From: JALYLC01 sp963743275
Lineage (GTDB): Bacteria; Actinomycetota; Thermoleophilia; Gaiellales; JALYLC01
DNA length: 64,000 nt
Direction: 5' to 3'
NCBI GenBank assembly: GCA_963743275.1
Contig: CAVUPB010000007.1
Coordinates: 704,680-768,679 of the forward strand
Shown here: in pieces, positions 55,698-64,000 of the stretch
Layout of the letters: each line of letters opens with the position of its first letter
Position numbering within the stretch: the first letter of the stretch is position 1
The notes under the pieces: model-generated
Told to the model about the DNA's origin: nothing
Databases searched by the model: none
Seen by the model: the letters and a program-made list of their open reading frames with translations, nothing else
Made by a program: the position numbers and the translations under genes

Positions 55698-57203
55698 TCA
55701 CGCGAGCGAGCCGGATTCCGCGCCCGTGGCGTCGATCGCGTCGAGGAACGGCTCCGGGGTCGCTCCGACCACGAGGTTGCGGGCGAGCGGCATCTGGTGC
55801 GAGCTGCTCTCGAGGATGTGCATGAAGTACCCGGCGGTGTTCGGGAAGACGACGATGTCGCCGACCTCGACGCCGTGCGGGAAGCGCAGCCGGCGCCATG
55901 TCAGGAGCTCGCGCTCGATGCAGTACGCGCCGACCAGGTATCCCTGAATCGGTCCCGTCGCGTGTGCGCCGGTGTCGTGCCCGGCCGTGGCGGGCGGGCG
56001 CAGCAGGAGCGGGTCGACGAGGAAGTCGTCGGCCGCCGACCGGCACTGCGTGCGGTTCATCGCAAGCCCGATCAGCCACGTGCCGTCGCGCCGCTGCTTG
56101 CGGAACTCGACGCGGGCGGCGGTCAGACCGCAGCCGTCGACGAGTGCGCGCCCGGGCTCGCAGCGCAACTGCAGACCGCGCGTGCGCAGCGCGGCGGCGG
56201 CCGTCTGCCGGCCCGCCGGCGTGTCGAGCTCCGTGCGCAGCACCTCGGCCAGCCACGCGCCGCCGACCGGCGTCTGGTGCGCAGGGTAGACGTCGGCCCG
56301 GCCGACGATCTCGCCGCCGTGGGCAATCAGGCCGAGGCCGTGGCCGTCGAACGTGAGCGGGTCGCGGCGGCCGAGCAGCGCCGCGCGATGCTCGTCCCAG
56401 AACCGCGCCCAGGCCGCGCCGTCGTCGAGATAGCTCATCGGGATGCCGCCGCCGATGTCGATGAACGCCGGGTTGTGCCCGCGCCGGCGCAGCATCTCGA
56501 CGACCTCGAGGCTCTCGCCGAGCGCGTGCGCGCGGTCGGCCGCCGCGTAGCCGTCGACGTGGAAGTGCACGCCGGCGATGGCGAGCGACGTGCACGCGCC
56601 GTCGGGCCAGTAGTGCTCGAGCAGGCCGAGGATCTCGAGCGGCGCGAGGCCGAAGCGCGTCGGTGGCCGACGGCCTGCGAGCGACGGCCCGAGGCGCAGC
56701 GCGACCGGCACGCGCGGGGCGCCCTCGGCCAGCTCGGCGAGGAGGCGCAGCTCGTCCTCGTTGTCGATCACGACGGTCGCGCCGGAGGCCACGCACAGCT
56801 CGAGCAGCGAGCGCGGCTTGACCGCAGCCGTCACGACGATGTCGGCGGGCGGGACGCCGGCGTCGAGCGCCTGGCGCACCTCGACCTCGCTCGCGAGGTC
56901 GAGCCCGAGCCCGTGGCGGTGCGCCTCGTCGACGAGCGTGAGCGACTTGTTGGCCTTGCGCGCGAAGAAGATCCTGAGATCGAGGTCGAGCTCGAGCGAG
57001 ACCGCCTGAAGCTCGACGGCGTTGCGCACCATGGCCGCGGAATCGATGACGTTGAGCGGCGAGCCATGGACGGAGAGCCACTCGCCCAGCAGCGCCGGCT
57101 CCTGGCAGAGCGCGACCTGCCAGGGCTCGAGGCGCGCCGCGAGCGGCACGACGCCCTCGCAGCCCGCACGCACGCTCACGCGGGTATCGGATCCGACTGC
57201 CAA
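55698..57203 (-). CDS. Y4yA-like PLP-dependent decarboxylase-family enzyme
   Basis: About 501 residues of the group IV (LysA/ornithine) decarboxylase fold. PLP lysine K83 lies in FFARKANKSL, with HFHVDGYAAAD, IDIGGGIPMSYLDD and CEPGRALVDGCG further on; the C-terminal CIERELLTWRRLRFPHG and GDIVVFPNTAGYFMHILES complete the active-site dimer. It resembles the Y4yA group and, more distantly, SbnH of staphyloferrin B synthesis. The TTG at 57203 is chosen for its GGGAGAG ribosome-binding site; GTG starts exist a few codons later. It is third in a minus-strand cluster with a cysteine-synthase-like and a broken FAD-dependent gene. Product unknown. Confidence 0.8.
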   Translation of the reverse strand: MAVGSDTRVSVRAGCEGVVPLAARLEPWQVALCQEPALLGEWLSVHGSPLNVIDSAAMVRNAVELQAVSLELDLDLRIFFARKANKSLTLVDEAHRHGLGLDLASEVEVRQALDAGVPPADIVVTAAVKPRSLLELCVASGATVVIDNEDELRLLAELAEGAPRVPVALRLGPSLAGRRPPTRFGLAPLEILGLLEHYWPDGACTSLAIAGVHFHVDGYAAADRAHALGESLEVVEMLRRRGHNPAFIDIGGGIPMSYLDDGAAWARFWDEHRAALLGRRDPLTFDGHGLGLIAHGGEIVGRADVYPAHQTPVGGAWLAEVLRTELDTPAGRQTAAAALRTRGLQLRCEPGRALVDGCGLTAARVEFRKQRRDGTWLIGLAMNRTQCRSAADDFLVDPLLLRPPATAGHDTGAHATGPIQGYLVGAYCIERELLTWRRLRFPHGVEVGDIVVFPNTAGYFMHILESSSHQMPLARNLVVGATPEPFLDAIDATGAESGSLA

Positions 57204-58721
57204 CTGCTCTCCCTTTCGCCGTAGTACCCGGGACTGGCCCGGACTACACGCCGCGCCCAGCGGTCGGCCTGCGGGTGGAGGCTGCGGCTGAGCGTGTCGT
57301 TCCCGATCACGGAGTCCTCGGTCGGCCGCCCGAGCGCGGCGAGGCCCTGCGAGCGCGAGCCGTCGCGTGCCCGGCAGGTGCCGTCGTCGTCGACCTCGAG
57401 CCCGCGCCGAGCGCGCGCATGCGCGCGTCTCCGCGCGCGACGAGGTCGCCGACGACGCCGCCGTGCCCGAGCGCACCCGGTCCAGGGAGCACCGCATCGA
57501 CGAGGACATCGCACGAGGGCGTGCCGCCCTGCAGCCAGGTCAGGTCGACGATCCCGGCCTCGACCAGCGCGAGCAGCTTCGCGGCGTTGATCGCAGGCGG
57601 CCCGAACGCCACGCGCTCCATAGCCGCAGCCAGCCGCAGGAACGCCGGCCAGTCCTCCCGGCGAGCCCGTCTCCGCCGAGCCGCGAGACGATTGCCGGAT
57701 ACAGGGCACGCCACGCGTGCCCGAGCGCCCAGTCGCGATCGGGCTGGAGCAACCCGCCCCGACCGCAAGCGACCGCTCGAGCGCACGCAGGGCACGGAAC
57801 GCGCAACGCCGGGGTCAGACCCCGACGTTGCGCGTCCCGGCCCGGTGCGGGCGGCGCGCAGGCTCGCGTTCGCCGTTTCGGCGACGATGGGGCGGACCTG
57901 CTCGAGGGCCACGGGTGCGCGGAGCGCCGCGATCTGCGCCCGGCCGCGCGCCGCGATCGCCGCCAGCCCGCGCGCGCCGGCGACCACCCCCGGGCCGGGC
58001 TTCGCGAGCATCGGCAGCCCGGTGCGGCTGAACGGGAGGATCGCCCCGACGTCGTCGGGGCCGGGATGTAGCGCAGGCGGTAGGGGTGAGCGAGCGTCTC
58101 GAACGCCCCGCCGCGGCCCTCCGTGAGCGCCAGGGCGGCGTCGATGAACGTCAGGGCGAACCCCCGGATCGCGACGGTGGCGCCCGGCGCGATGCGCCCG
58201 CGGCCGAGCCGCCGCTCGACCGGGAAGACGTCCGAGCCGCCCTGGTGGCCGACTGCGACCAGCACCTCGTCGTAGCGCGCGGCCGTCCCGCCGGCGCGCA
58301 CGTCCCAGCGGCCGTCGTCGACCCGCCGCAGCGAGTCCACGCGCTCGCGCCGGAGCCGCACCTCGACGTTGGGCGGCGCGTGCCGCAGCAGGCTCGCGAA
58401 GCCGTCGCCGAGGTAGCGCCCGACCTCGGCCCGCGGCGGGTAGTCGTCGTCGCCTCCGCCGTGCGCGGCTCTCCATTCGACGAACGAGCAGCGGCGCGCA
58501 CGCGGCACCACGCCGCCCGCGGGCCACCACATGTCGAGGTTCGCGGCCGCGAAGTTCATGCGCAGGTAGGCGGGCTGATCGGGGTCGTAGACCGGCCCCG
58601 CCCCCGGCGCGGGATGGGGCTCGAAGACGTCGACGCGGATGCGCGCGGGCGGCCTGAGACGGCTCGCGCAGTCGAGCAGCCGCTCGAGCGCGTACAGCCC
58701 CTTCGGGCCGAGGCCGGCCAT
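57176..58721 (-). pseudogene. FAD/NAD(P)-binding protein, broken by frameshifts and a repeat insertion
   Basis: The N-terminal part reads MAGLGPKGLYALERLLD, VDVFEPHPAPGAGPVYDPDQ and FAAANLDMWWPAG, typical of FAD-NAD(P)-binding (HI0933/Y4yB-like) proteins. After LRYIPAP (near 58066) the frame changes to continue DDVGAILPFSRTGLPMLAKPG. Near 57833-57801 a ggggtcagacccc palindrome lies inside the gene and the frame changes again to LLQPDRDWALGHAWRALYPA. Two more shifts lead to REDWPAFLRLAAAMERVAFG and finally to SLHPQADRWARRV. All parts are recognisable, so damage is recent or partly sequence error. It overlaps the PLP enzyme gene by 28 bases. Confidence 0.65.
57801..57833. repeat. ggggtcagacccc palindromic repeat inside a gene
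   Basis: gcgcaacgccggggtcag continuing into accccgacgttgcgc, a near-perfect palindrome like the one at 4069-4101. It lies within the FAD-binding gene, and the reading frame differs before and after it, as expected for an insertion. Confidence 0.65.
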
Positions 58722-58741
58722 CGCGACCCGCAGCGGTGCTT

Positions 58742-59800
58742 CTAGCGCGGCGGGGACGGCGATGGGAGCTCCCCCTCCGCCACGAGCGCGGCGAGCCGAT
58801 CCGGCGCGCAGCCCAGCTCGCGCTCGACCCAGCCGTCGTCGTAGACCGTCTCGAGGTACCCGGCACCGCCGTCGGGGAAGATCGCCGCACAGCGGCTACC
58901 GGCATCCAGCTGCGGCGCGAGCGCCTCGAGCGCGAACGCGACGCCGCCCGACGACGCGCCGGCGAGGATCGCCTCGCGCTCTGCCAGCCGGCGGCAGCCG
59001 ACGACGCAGTCGAGGTCGGACACGCGCACGAGCTCGTGGTGGCCGGCGGTCGCGGAGAGCCCGGTCTCGACCCCGGCGCCGATGCCGGGCAGGCGCCGCC
59101 TGCCCCGCGTGCCGCCGAAGAGCGCGCTCCCGGCCGAGTCCACCGCGACGATCCGCGTGTCTCGCCCGTGCTCGCGCAGGTAGTCGCCGCAGCCGCGCAG
59201 GGTCCCGGTCGTGCTCGTGGCGACGAAGAGGACGTCGATCCGGCCGTCCAGCGCCTCGTCGATCTCCCGCATCGTGCCGGCCGCGTGCGCGGCCGGGTTG
59301 GACTCGCTGGCGTACTGGTCGGGCCAGAACGAGTTGGGGATCTCGGAGACGAGGCGCCGCACGAGGTTCAGGCGCGCAACGAGCAGGTCCCCGGTCGCGG
59401 GATCGGGCTGCGAGACGACCCGGACGTCGGCGCCGAGCGCGCGCATGGCGCGCACGCTCGTCCCGTGCGCGCGCTCGTCGACCACGCAGATCAGGCGCAC
59501 CCCGTGGTAGCGGCAGGCCTGGGCGAGTCCGATCCCCGTGTTCCCCGAGGTCGACTCGACGACGGTCGTGCCGAGGTCGACCAGGCCTTCGTCGAGCGCG
59601 TCCTGCAGCATGCGCGCGGCGGGGCGGTCCTTCGCGCTGCCGCCCGGGTTCGCCGCTTCGAGCTTGGCCCAGGCGGCGACGTCGGGCCGCAGCAGGTAGC
59701 GGTGCAGCGCGACGAGCGGCGTGTCGCCGATCGCCGCGAGAATGCCGTCGACGGGCGCGCGGCCGTTCGCGGCGCGCAGCATTCCGGAGGTGGCGCTCAC
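58742..59800 (-). CDS. SbnA/cysteine-synthase-like PLP enzyme
   Basis: A 352-residue fold-type II PLP enzyme. IGDTPLVALHRYLL at the start, PLP Lys57 in NPGGSAKDRPA, substrate loop STSGNTGIGLAQACRYHG and the glycine loop TSTTGTLRGCGDYLR. Compared with true cysteine synthases it keeps a longer C-terminal part (AGYLETVYDDGWVERELG) like SbnA-type enzymes that make N-(carboxy-aminoethyl) glutamate for diaminopropionate. It is first in the cluster with the broken FAD protein and the PLP decarboxylase-like gene, so it likely supplies an unusual amino acid. Start is GTG 59800; ATG 59782 is an alternative. Confidence 0.82.
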   Translation of the reverse strand: MSATSGMLRAANGRAPVDGILAAIGDTPLVALHRYLLRPDVAAWAKLEAANPGGSAKDRPAARMLQDALDEGLVDLGTTVVESTSGNTGIGLAQACRYHGVRLICVVDERAHGTSVRAMRALGADVRVVSQPDPATGDLLVARLNLVRRLVSEIPNSFWPDQYASESNPAAHAAGTMREIDEALDGRIDVLFVATSTTGTLRGCGDYLREHGRDTRIVAVDSAGSALFGGTRGRRRLPGIGAGVETGLSATAGHHELVRVSDLDCVVGCRRLAEREAILAGASSGGVAFALEALAPQLDAGSRCAAIFPDGGAGYLETVYDDGWVERELGCAPDRLAALVAEGELPSPSPPR

Positions 59801-59957
59801 GCGGCGGGGCCGGGCAGGGGATGCGCGGCGAGCGCCTCGCTGCCCGAGGCTGCGGGAGAGGGATCGAGCGTGCAGGTAAGGGCGCGCATCGGCACGCCAC
59901 CTTCTACCCAGCACGCTGAGGTCCAAGCGCGACCCGTCCGGGACACCGCCCGCGTGA

Positions 59958-59975
59958 GTGGTAACGTTTGCGGTC
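59958..59975. promoter_or_regulatory. Candidate LacI-type operator at lacI start
   Basis: GTGGTAACGTTTGCGG at about 59958-59973 contains GTAACGTTTGC, similar in size and symmetry to GCAATCGTTGC upstream of the sugar-binding gene (61107-61116). Its place right at the regulator start suggests autorepression and possible control of the divergent PLP cluster. Weak evidence. Confidence 0.3.
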
Positions 59976-59976
59976 C

Positions 59977-61065
59977 GTGGAACATGCACCAGGCCTCACC
60001 GAGTCCGCAGCTCCCGGCCGGACGCACGTCAAGCTGGAGGACGTGGCGCTCGCGGTCGGCGTCTCTCTGTCGACCGCCTCGCGCGCCCTGCGCAGGCATC
60101 CGGCCGTCAACGAGCGCACGCGCCGGCGCGTCCAGGCGGCCGCGGACCGGCTCGGCTACGAGCCCAATCGCATGGCGAGCGCGCTCCGCGCGCGCACCTC
60201 GCCGTTCATCGGGATCGTCGTCCCCGACCTCACGATCCCGTTCTTCGCGCTCGTGGTCAAGGCCGCCCAGGACGTGCTCGAGAAGGCCGGGTATCAGGTG
60301 CTGGTGATGAACACCGACCGCCACGCCCAGCAGGAGCGCGAGGCGCTGCGCACGCTGCTCGCGCACCGCGCCAACGGCGTGCTGCTGGCGACCTCGGGCG
60401 GCTACGAGGACTCCTACCGGATGCCGCTCGTGTTCTTCGCCAACTTTGAGCCCTCTGCCGGCGTCGCACGCGTGGCGCTCTCGAACCGCGAGGGGATCCG
60501 CCTGCTCGTCACGCACCTGCTCGAGCACGGCCACACGCGCATCGCCTACGTGGGCGGGCCGCCGAACGTGACGTCCGGCGCCGAGCGCCTCGCCGCGTTC
60601 GAGGAGATGATGGCGGGCGCGGGGCTACGCGACACGATGCGCGTGCGCGTGAGTGACGACGCCTGGTCGCCCGCCAGCGCCGAGCGTGCCGTCGTCAAGC
60701 TCCTCGACGACCCCGAGTCACCGACCGCGATCGTTGCGGGCGGCGACACGTTCGCGCTCGGCGCGCTCAAGGCCCTGCGTGCGCGCGGCCTGCGGATCCC
60801 GGATGACATCGCGCTCGTCAGCTTCCAGGACCCCGACCGCGTCGGCGGCGTGATCGAGCCGCCGCTGACGACGCTCGCGGCCCAGGAGCGCGAGCTCGGG
60901 CAGCACGCCGCGAGCCTGTTACTCCATCTCCTCAGCGTCTCCGACCATCACGCGGGAGCGACCGAGGTGCGGCTGCCGGCGACGCTGCTCGTGCGCCGTT
61001 CCTGCGGCTGCCCGGCCTCCGCCGAGAACGATGCGCCTGCAATCGTTCTCGGGGCCTCCTCCTAG
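59977..61065 (+). CDS. LacI-family transcriptional regulator
   Basis: A 362-residue regulator. After a short tail comes the LacI HTH and hinge (VKLEDVALAVGVSLSTASRA, NERTRRRVQAAADRLGYEPN), then the periplasmic-binding-like sugar-sensing domain (IGIVVPDLTIPFFALVVKAA, HTRIAYVGGPPNVTSGAERL, DIALVSFQDPDRVGGVIEPP). The GTG at 59977 is chosen as the start close to the HTH; a TTG lies three codons earlier. It precedes a sugar ABC transporter that it most likely controls. Length is normal. Confidence 0.92.
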   Translation: MEHAPGLTESAAPGRTHVKLEDVALAVGVSLSTASRALRRHPAVNERTRRRVQAAADRLGYEPNRMASALRARTSPFIGIVVPDLTIPFFALVVKAAQDVLEKAGYQVLVMNTDRHAQQEREALRTLLAHRANGVLLATSGGYEDSYRMPLVFFANFEPSAGVARVALSNREGIRLLVTHLLEHGHTRIAYVGGPPNVTSGAERLAAFEEMMAGAGLRDTMRVRVSDDAWSPASAERAVVKLLDDPESPTAIVAGGDTFALGALKALRARGLRIPDDIALVSFQDPDRVGGVIEPPLTTLAAQERELGQHAASLLLHLLSVSDHHAGATEVRLPATLLVRRSCGCPASAENDAPAIVLGASS

Positions 61066-61104
61066 GCCATTTCTACGCTGCGCTTGACCGCGGGGTGGCC
61101 GTTG

Positions 61105-61126
61105 TGCAATCGTTGCCGAAATTTCG
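61105..61126. promoter_or_regulatory. Candidate operator upstream of the sugar-binding protein
   Basis: GCAATCGTTGC (61107-61116 region) is a perfect inverted repeat around TCG and is directly followed by CGAAATTTCG (61117-61126), a perfect ten-base palindrome. Position between lacI and the binding-protein gene fits a LacI-type operator. The remainder of this 176-base gap shows only the ribosome-binding site GAGGAGG at 61228-61234. Confidence 0.35.
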
Positions 61127-61241
61127 CCGGCAGTGACGAAAGAACGGCTCTCCCGCGCGTCTCCCCAGACCGCCCCGCGGCTTCGCGGATCTGGGCAGGA
61201 GGACGCGCTCCTGCAGCATCTCGATGACGAGGAGGTACGTG

Positions 61242-62566
61242 ATGGGACGACCTAGCCAGGGCGCCTTCAAGAGGGTGGCGCTCGCGGTCGCCGTGCTCGG
61301 CGCGACCACCGTTGGGGCCATCGGCACGAGTCAGGCCGGCTCCACAAAGTCCTCCTCGGAGGTGAACCTCAACGTCACGTACCGGATCGTGAGCCCGAAG
61401 AACGACGAGTACATGAAGTGGATGGCGGATACGTTCAACGCGCAGAACAAGGGCAAGATCAAGGTCACCCTGAGCGGCATCCCGGACAACGACTTCAAGC
61501 CCAAGATCGGGTCTCGTGCTGCGCGGCGCTCGAATCCTCCCGACGTGTTCTTTGCCTGGGAGGCCGGCTGGGCCAAGTTCATGATCGACTCGGGCTTCGC
61601 AGCCCCGCTCGACAGCTACTGGAAGCAGTACGGCTGGTCGAAGACGCTCACCCCCGCCGCGAGCAACATCGCGACGATGGAGGGCCACAAGTACATGGTC
61701 CCGTACTACATGTCGGCGTCGGTGGTCTGGTACAACACCGATCTCTACAAGAAGTACCACTTGAGCGTGCCGAAGACGTGGGCGCAGATGCAGCACAACG
61801 CCGACGTGCTCAAGAAGGCCGGTGTCGCGCCGTTCCTGCTCGCCAACCAGCAGCAGTGGGAAGCGCAGTTCGACTGGTCGGCCTACTTCGTCAACAAGTA
61901 CGGCGCCAAGGCCTACGACGATCTGCTCAATCGCAGGATCCCGTGGACGGATCCGCGCGTCGTCGCCGCCTTCCAGCAGATGAAGACGATGGAAGACGGC
62001 GGCTGGTTCCTTAAGGGCGTCAACTCGATGGACTTCGACACGACGGCGATCGTATCTTCTGGAAGAAGCAGCAGGCAGCGATGTGGTACCAGGGCTCCTT
62101 CATCCTCGCGAAGTTCCTTGACAACAAGAAGCTCTGACGTATCCGGTCGAGCTGGTTCCCGTACCCGCAGATCGGAACGCAGAAGCCGTCGATGTCCGTT
62201 TTCGCCGAGAGCACGTGGATGATGGCCAAGGGCAGTAAGCACAAGGCCGAGGCTGCCAAGTTCCTCAACTTCGTGATCTCGCGCGCGGCGCAGGAGAAGA
62301 TGGTGTCGGTCGACGGCCCGTTCGCCGCCAACCGCACGGTCACGCCCGAGTTGTCCGACGAGCCCGCGATCGTCCAGCGCATGGGCAAGGCGATCGCCAA
62401 GTACAGCGGCATCTCCTTCACGCATCCCGACCACGCGCTCGGGCCTGCGGTGTCCCAGCCCTACCTGGAGCAACTGCAGGCCGTGCTCGCGGGCACTGCC
62501 ACGCCGGCCCAGGCTGCAGCGGTGACCGAGAAGGCCGCGAAGCGCGCGCAGGGGCCTGTCAAGTAG
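61242..62566 (+). pseudogene. Extracellular sugar-binding protein (MalE type), frameshifted
   Basis: Signal peptide (RVALAVAVLGATTVGAIGTS) then a family 1 solute-binding protein: MKWMADTFNAQNKGKIKVTL, DVFFAWEAGWAKFMIDSG, YMVPYYMSASVVWYNTDLYK. Near 62037-62046 the frame slips by one and continues as DGDRIFWKKQQAAMWYQGSF; an in-frame TGA lies at 62135-62137, after which WFPYPQIGTQKPSMSVFAES and the normal C-terminus follow. The pieces match a single intact protein, so sequence error or very recent mutation is likely. The ATG at 61242 fits GAGGAGG seven bases before. It starts the ABC operon under LacI. Confidence 0.75.
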
Positions 62567-62652
62567 TGCAGGGCGTGCGCCGTCCCCAGACGCGCGGCCT
62601 GGACAGGCCATCGCGGCCTGCCCACCCGCGTGTGGCGTCCCGGGTGCGGCGC

Positions 62653-63583
62653 ATGAGCGCCGCGACCGCCCAGCGGTCGCGTGCGCGCCGGCGCGAGTCG
62701 TGGCCCCAGCGGCTGCGGCGGCGCTGGTTCGCCTACTTCTTCGGGCTCGTCGTGCCCGTGGGCGTGTATGGCGTGTTCGTCGGCTATCCGTTGCTGTACA
62801 GCATCTACCTCGCATTCGTGAAGTGGGACCTGTTCGCACCCCACAAGCAGTGGGTCGGGCTCGCTAACTTCCGCGAGCTCTTCCAGGACTCGCTTTCCTG
62901 GCGTGCCTTCGGCAACACGGTCAAGTGGACGATCGGCACGCTCTTCGTCGTCGACGTGCTCGCGCCGCTGATTGCGATCTTCCTCAACTCGAAGCGCGTC
63001 TACTTCCCGACGTTCTTCCGCACCGTATTCTTCATCCCGGTCACGATGTCGCTCGTCGCCGTGGGCCTGATGTTCTCGTTCTATCGTCAGCCCGGCGTTC
63101 GGCGTCTTCAACGTGCTCTTCGGCTACATCGGCATCGGCGATCCGAACGTCGATCTGCTCGGCAATCCGAACTCGGCGCTGTACACGCTGATCGCGATCT
63201 TCGGGTGGTCGTACATCGGCATCGCGATCATCCTCTTCCACGCGGCGATCCGTCAGATCCCCGAGGAACTGTACGAGGCCGTGCGCCTCGACGGGGCGAA
63301 CGGCCTCCAGACGTTGCGCCACATCACGCTGCCGATGCTGCGCCCGATCTTCATGGTCGTGACCATGCTCTCGGTGCTCGAGGCGCTGCGCGCATTCGAC
63401 CTGATCTCCGTCATGACGCGCGGCGGGCCGGGCAATGCGAGCCAGGTGCTCGGGTTCCTGATGTATCGCTCGGCGTTCAACGAGCAGCGCGTCGGCTACG
63501 GCGCGGCGATCAGCACCGTGATGCTCGCGCTGAGCGCGGTGTTCGCGATCGTCTACCTCCGGCGGGTGGAAGGAGCGCGCTCG
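62653..63583 (+). pseudogene. Sugar ABC transporter permease (MalF type), frameshifted
   Basis: Starts VVPVGVYGVFVGYPLLYSIY after a basic N-terminus, then FRELFQDSLSWRAFGNTVKW and FFIPVTMSLVAVGLMFSFYR. Near 63090 the frame slips by one and continues FGVFNVLFGYIGIGDPNVDL, with the EAA loop ELYEAVRLDGANGLQTLRHI TLP intact. The last frame runs without stop into the next permease start at 63584, so the true end cannot be fixed. About six helices. Works with the binding protein and second permease. Confidence 0.72.
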
Positions 63584-64000
63584 ATGGCGAGGCGTAACGC
63601 GACCCGGCGCGCCGTGCGCCTGCACGCGCGCAAGTCGGCTTGGACGCTGCTGACGCTGTGCGTCGCGACGGGCGTTCAGCTACCCGTTCTTCCTCACGTT
63701 GTTCACGTCGCTCAAGCCCGAGAACGAGATCATCGACGACCCGTTCGCGCTCCCGCACGCGATCAGCCTCGACGCCTATCGCACCGCGTGGGACGTGCTG
63801 ACTTCGGCACGCTGCTCGAAGAACAGCTCGCTCTACGCCGGCCTCGGCGCGCTCATCGCCACGTTGCTCGCCATCGTGCCGGCGTACGCCTTCAGCCGCC
63901 TGCGCCTGGTCGGCCGGCGCACGATCTTCATGCTCCTGCTGACGACGCTGATGCTGCCCCAGCAGACAGTCCTGATCCCGCTCTACGGGCTGCTCAACGA
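63584..64000 (+). pseudogene. Sugar ABC transporter permease (MalG type), partial and frameshifted
   Basis: The ATG at 63584 follows GGAAGGAG. After KSAWTLLTLCVATG the frame slips by one near 63674 and continues FSYPFFLTLFTSLKPENEII, typical of MalG N-termini. A short garbled patch near 63800-63815 is followed by KNSSLYAGLGALIATLLAIV and FMLLLTTLMLPQQTVLIPLY, where the window ends. Only the first half is present. Confidence 0.7.

Overview
The window is GC-rich (roughly 70 percent by eye), gene-dense DNA of an actinobacterium. The high GC, many GTG and TTG starts, 4-base ATGA/GTGA gene overlaps, GAF-domain DevS-like kinase, treX/Y/Z set and ggggtcagacccc palindromes would fit Thermoleophilia (Solirubrobacterales), but that placement is inference. 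No rRNA, tRNA, phage, integrase, transposase or CRISPR array was seen.

Layout. 0.1-5.2 kb: DUF1918 protein, a secreted beta-rich protein, a zinc-ribbon protein, a CtpE-like P-type ATPase and a CorA-like channel. 5.3-8.9 kb: UppP, small membrane proteins, PadR regulator with a clear operator and a divergent membrane-transporter-like pair. 9-15.2 kb: glgX-treY-treZ trehalose operon. 15.4-19.1 kb: secreted repeat protein, MgtA-type ATPase and a degenerate receiver. 19.2-23.9 kb: NarL-type regulator, REC-PAS-PAS-histidine kinase and a divergent ATPase-REC-EAL protein. 24-27 kb: Nramp-related transporter with a PRC-barrel-like partner and small membrane proteins. 27-31.5 kb: ABC export-type operon with a monooxygenase-like and a flavin-binding protein. 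31.5-45 kb: a PacL/CtpF-type ATPase, the arginine deiminase pathway (argF/arcB, permease, arcC, arcA), an alcohol dehydrogenase, a repeat-rich island and a P1B ATPase. 45-55.5 kb: ba3-type oxidase, five universal stress proteins (one at 42.4 kb), a DevR/DevS-like two-component pair and a GNAT/acyl-CoA synthetase fusion. 55.7-59.8 kb: a small amino-acid/metallophore-like cluster whose middle gene is broken. 60-64 kb: LacI regulator and a sugar ABC transporter with several frameshifts.

The main discovery is a recurrent bipartite promoter element. An inverted repeat like CTGCGGAAAACCCGCAG is followed after 19-20 bases by CGATGR, and this hexamer lies 25-81 bases before start codons. I find it at eleven sites, some bidirectional. 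They precede the universal stress protein genes (including those leading the arcA-arcC and ba3 oxidase operons), the arginine permease-argF operon, the ABC/flavin-protein operon, the receiver-mgtA operon, the P1B ATPase, the alcohol dehydrogenase operon, the GNAT/acyl-CoA synthetase operon and the DevRS-like pair itself. Gene content strongly resembles the mycobacterial DosR dormancy regulon, but the operator is different from the known DosR box. I read this as a hypoxia/energy-stress regulon with its own operator, probably served by the DevR-like protein at 49.5 kb (inference).

Reading-frame breaks are concentrated after 57 kb. They may be decay or sequence error, so gene ends there are less reliable.
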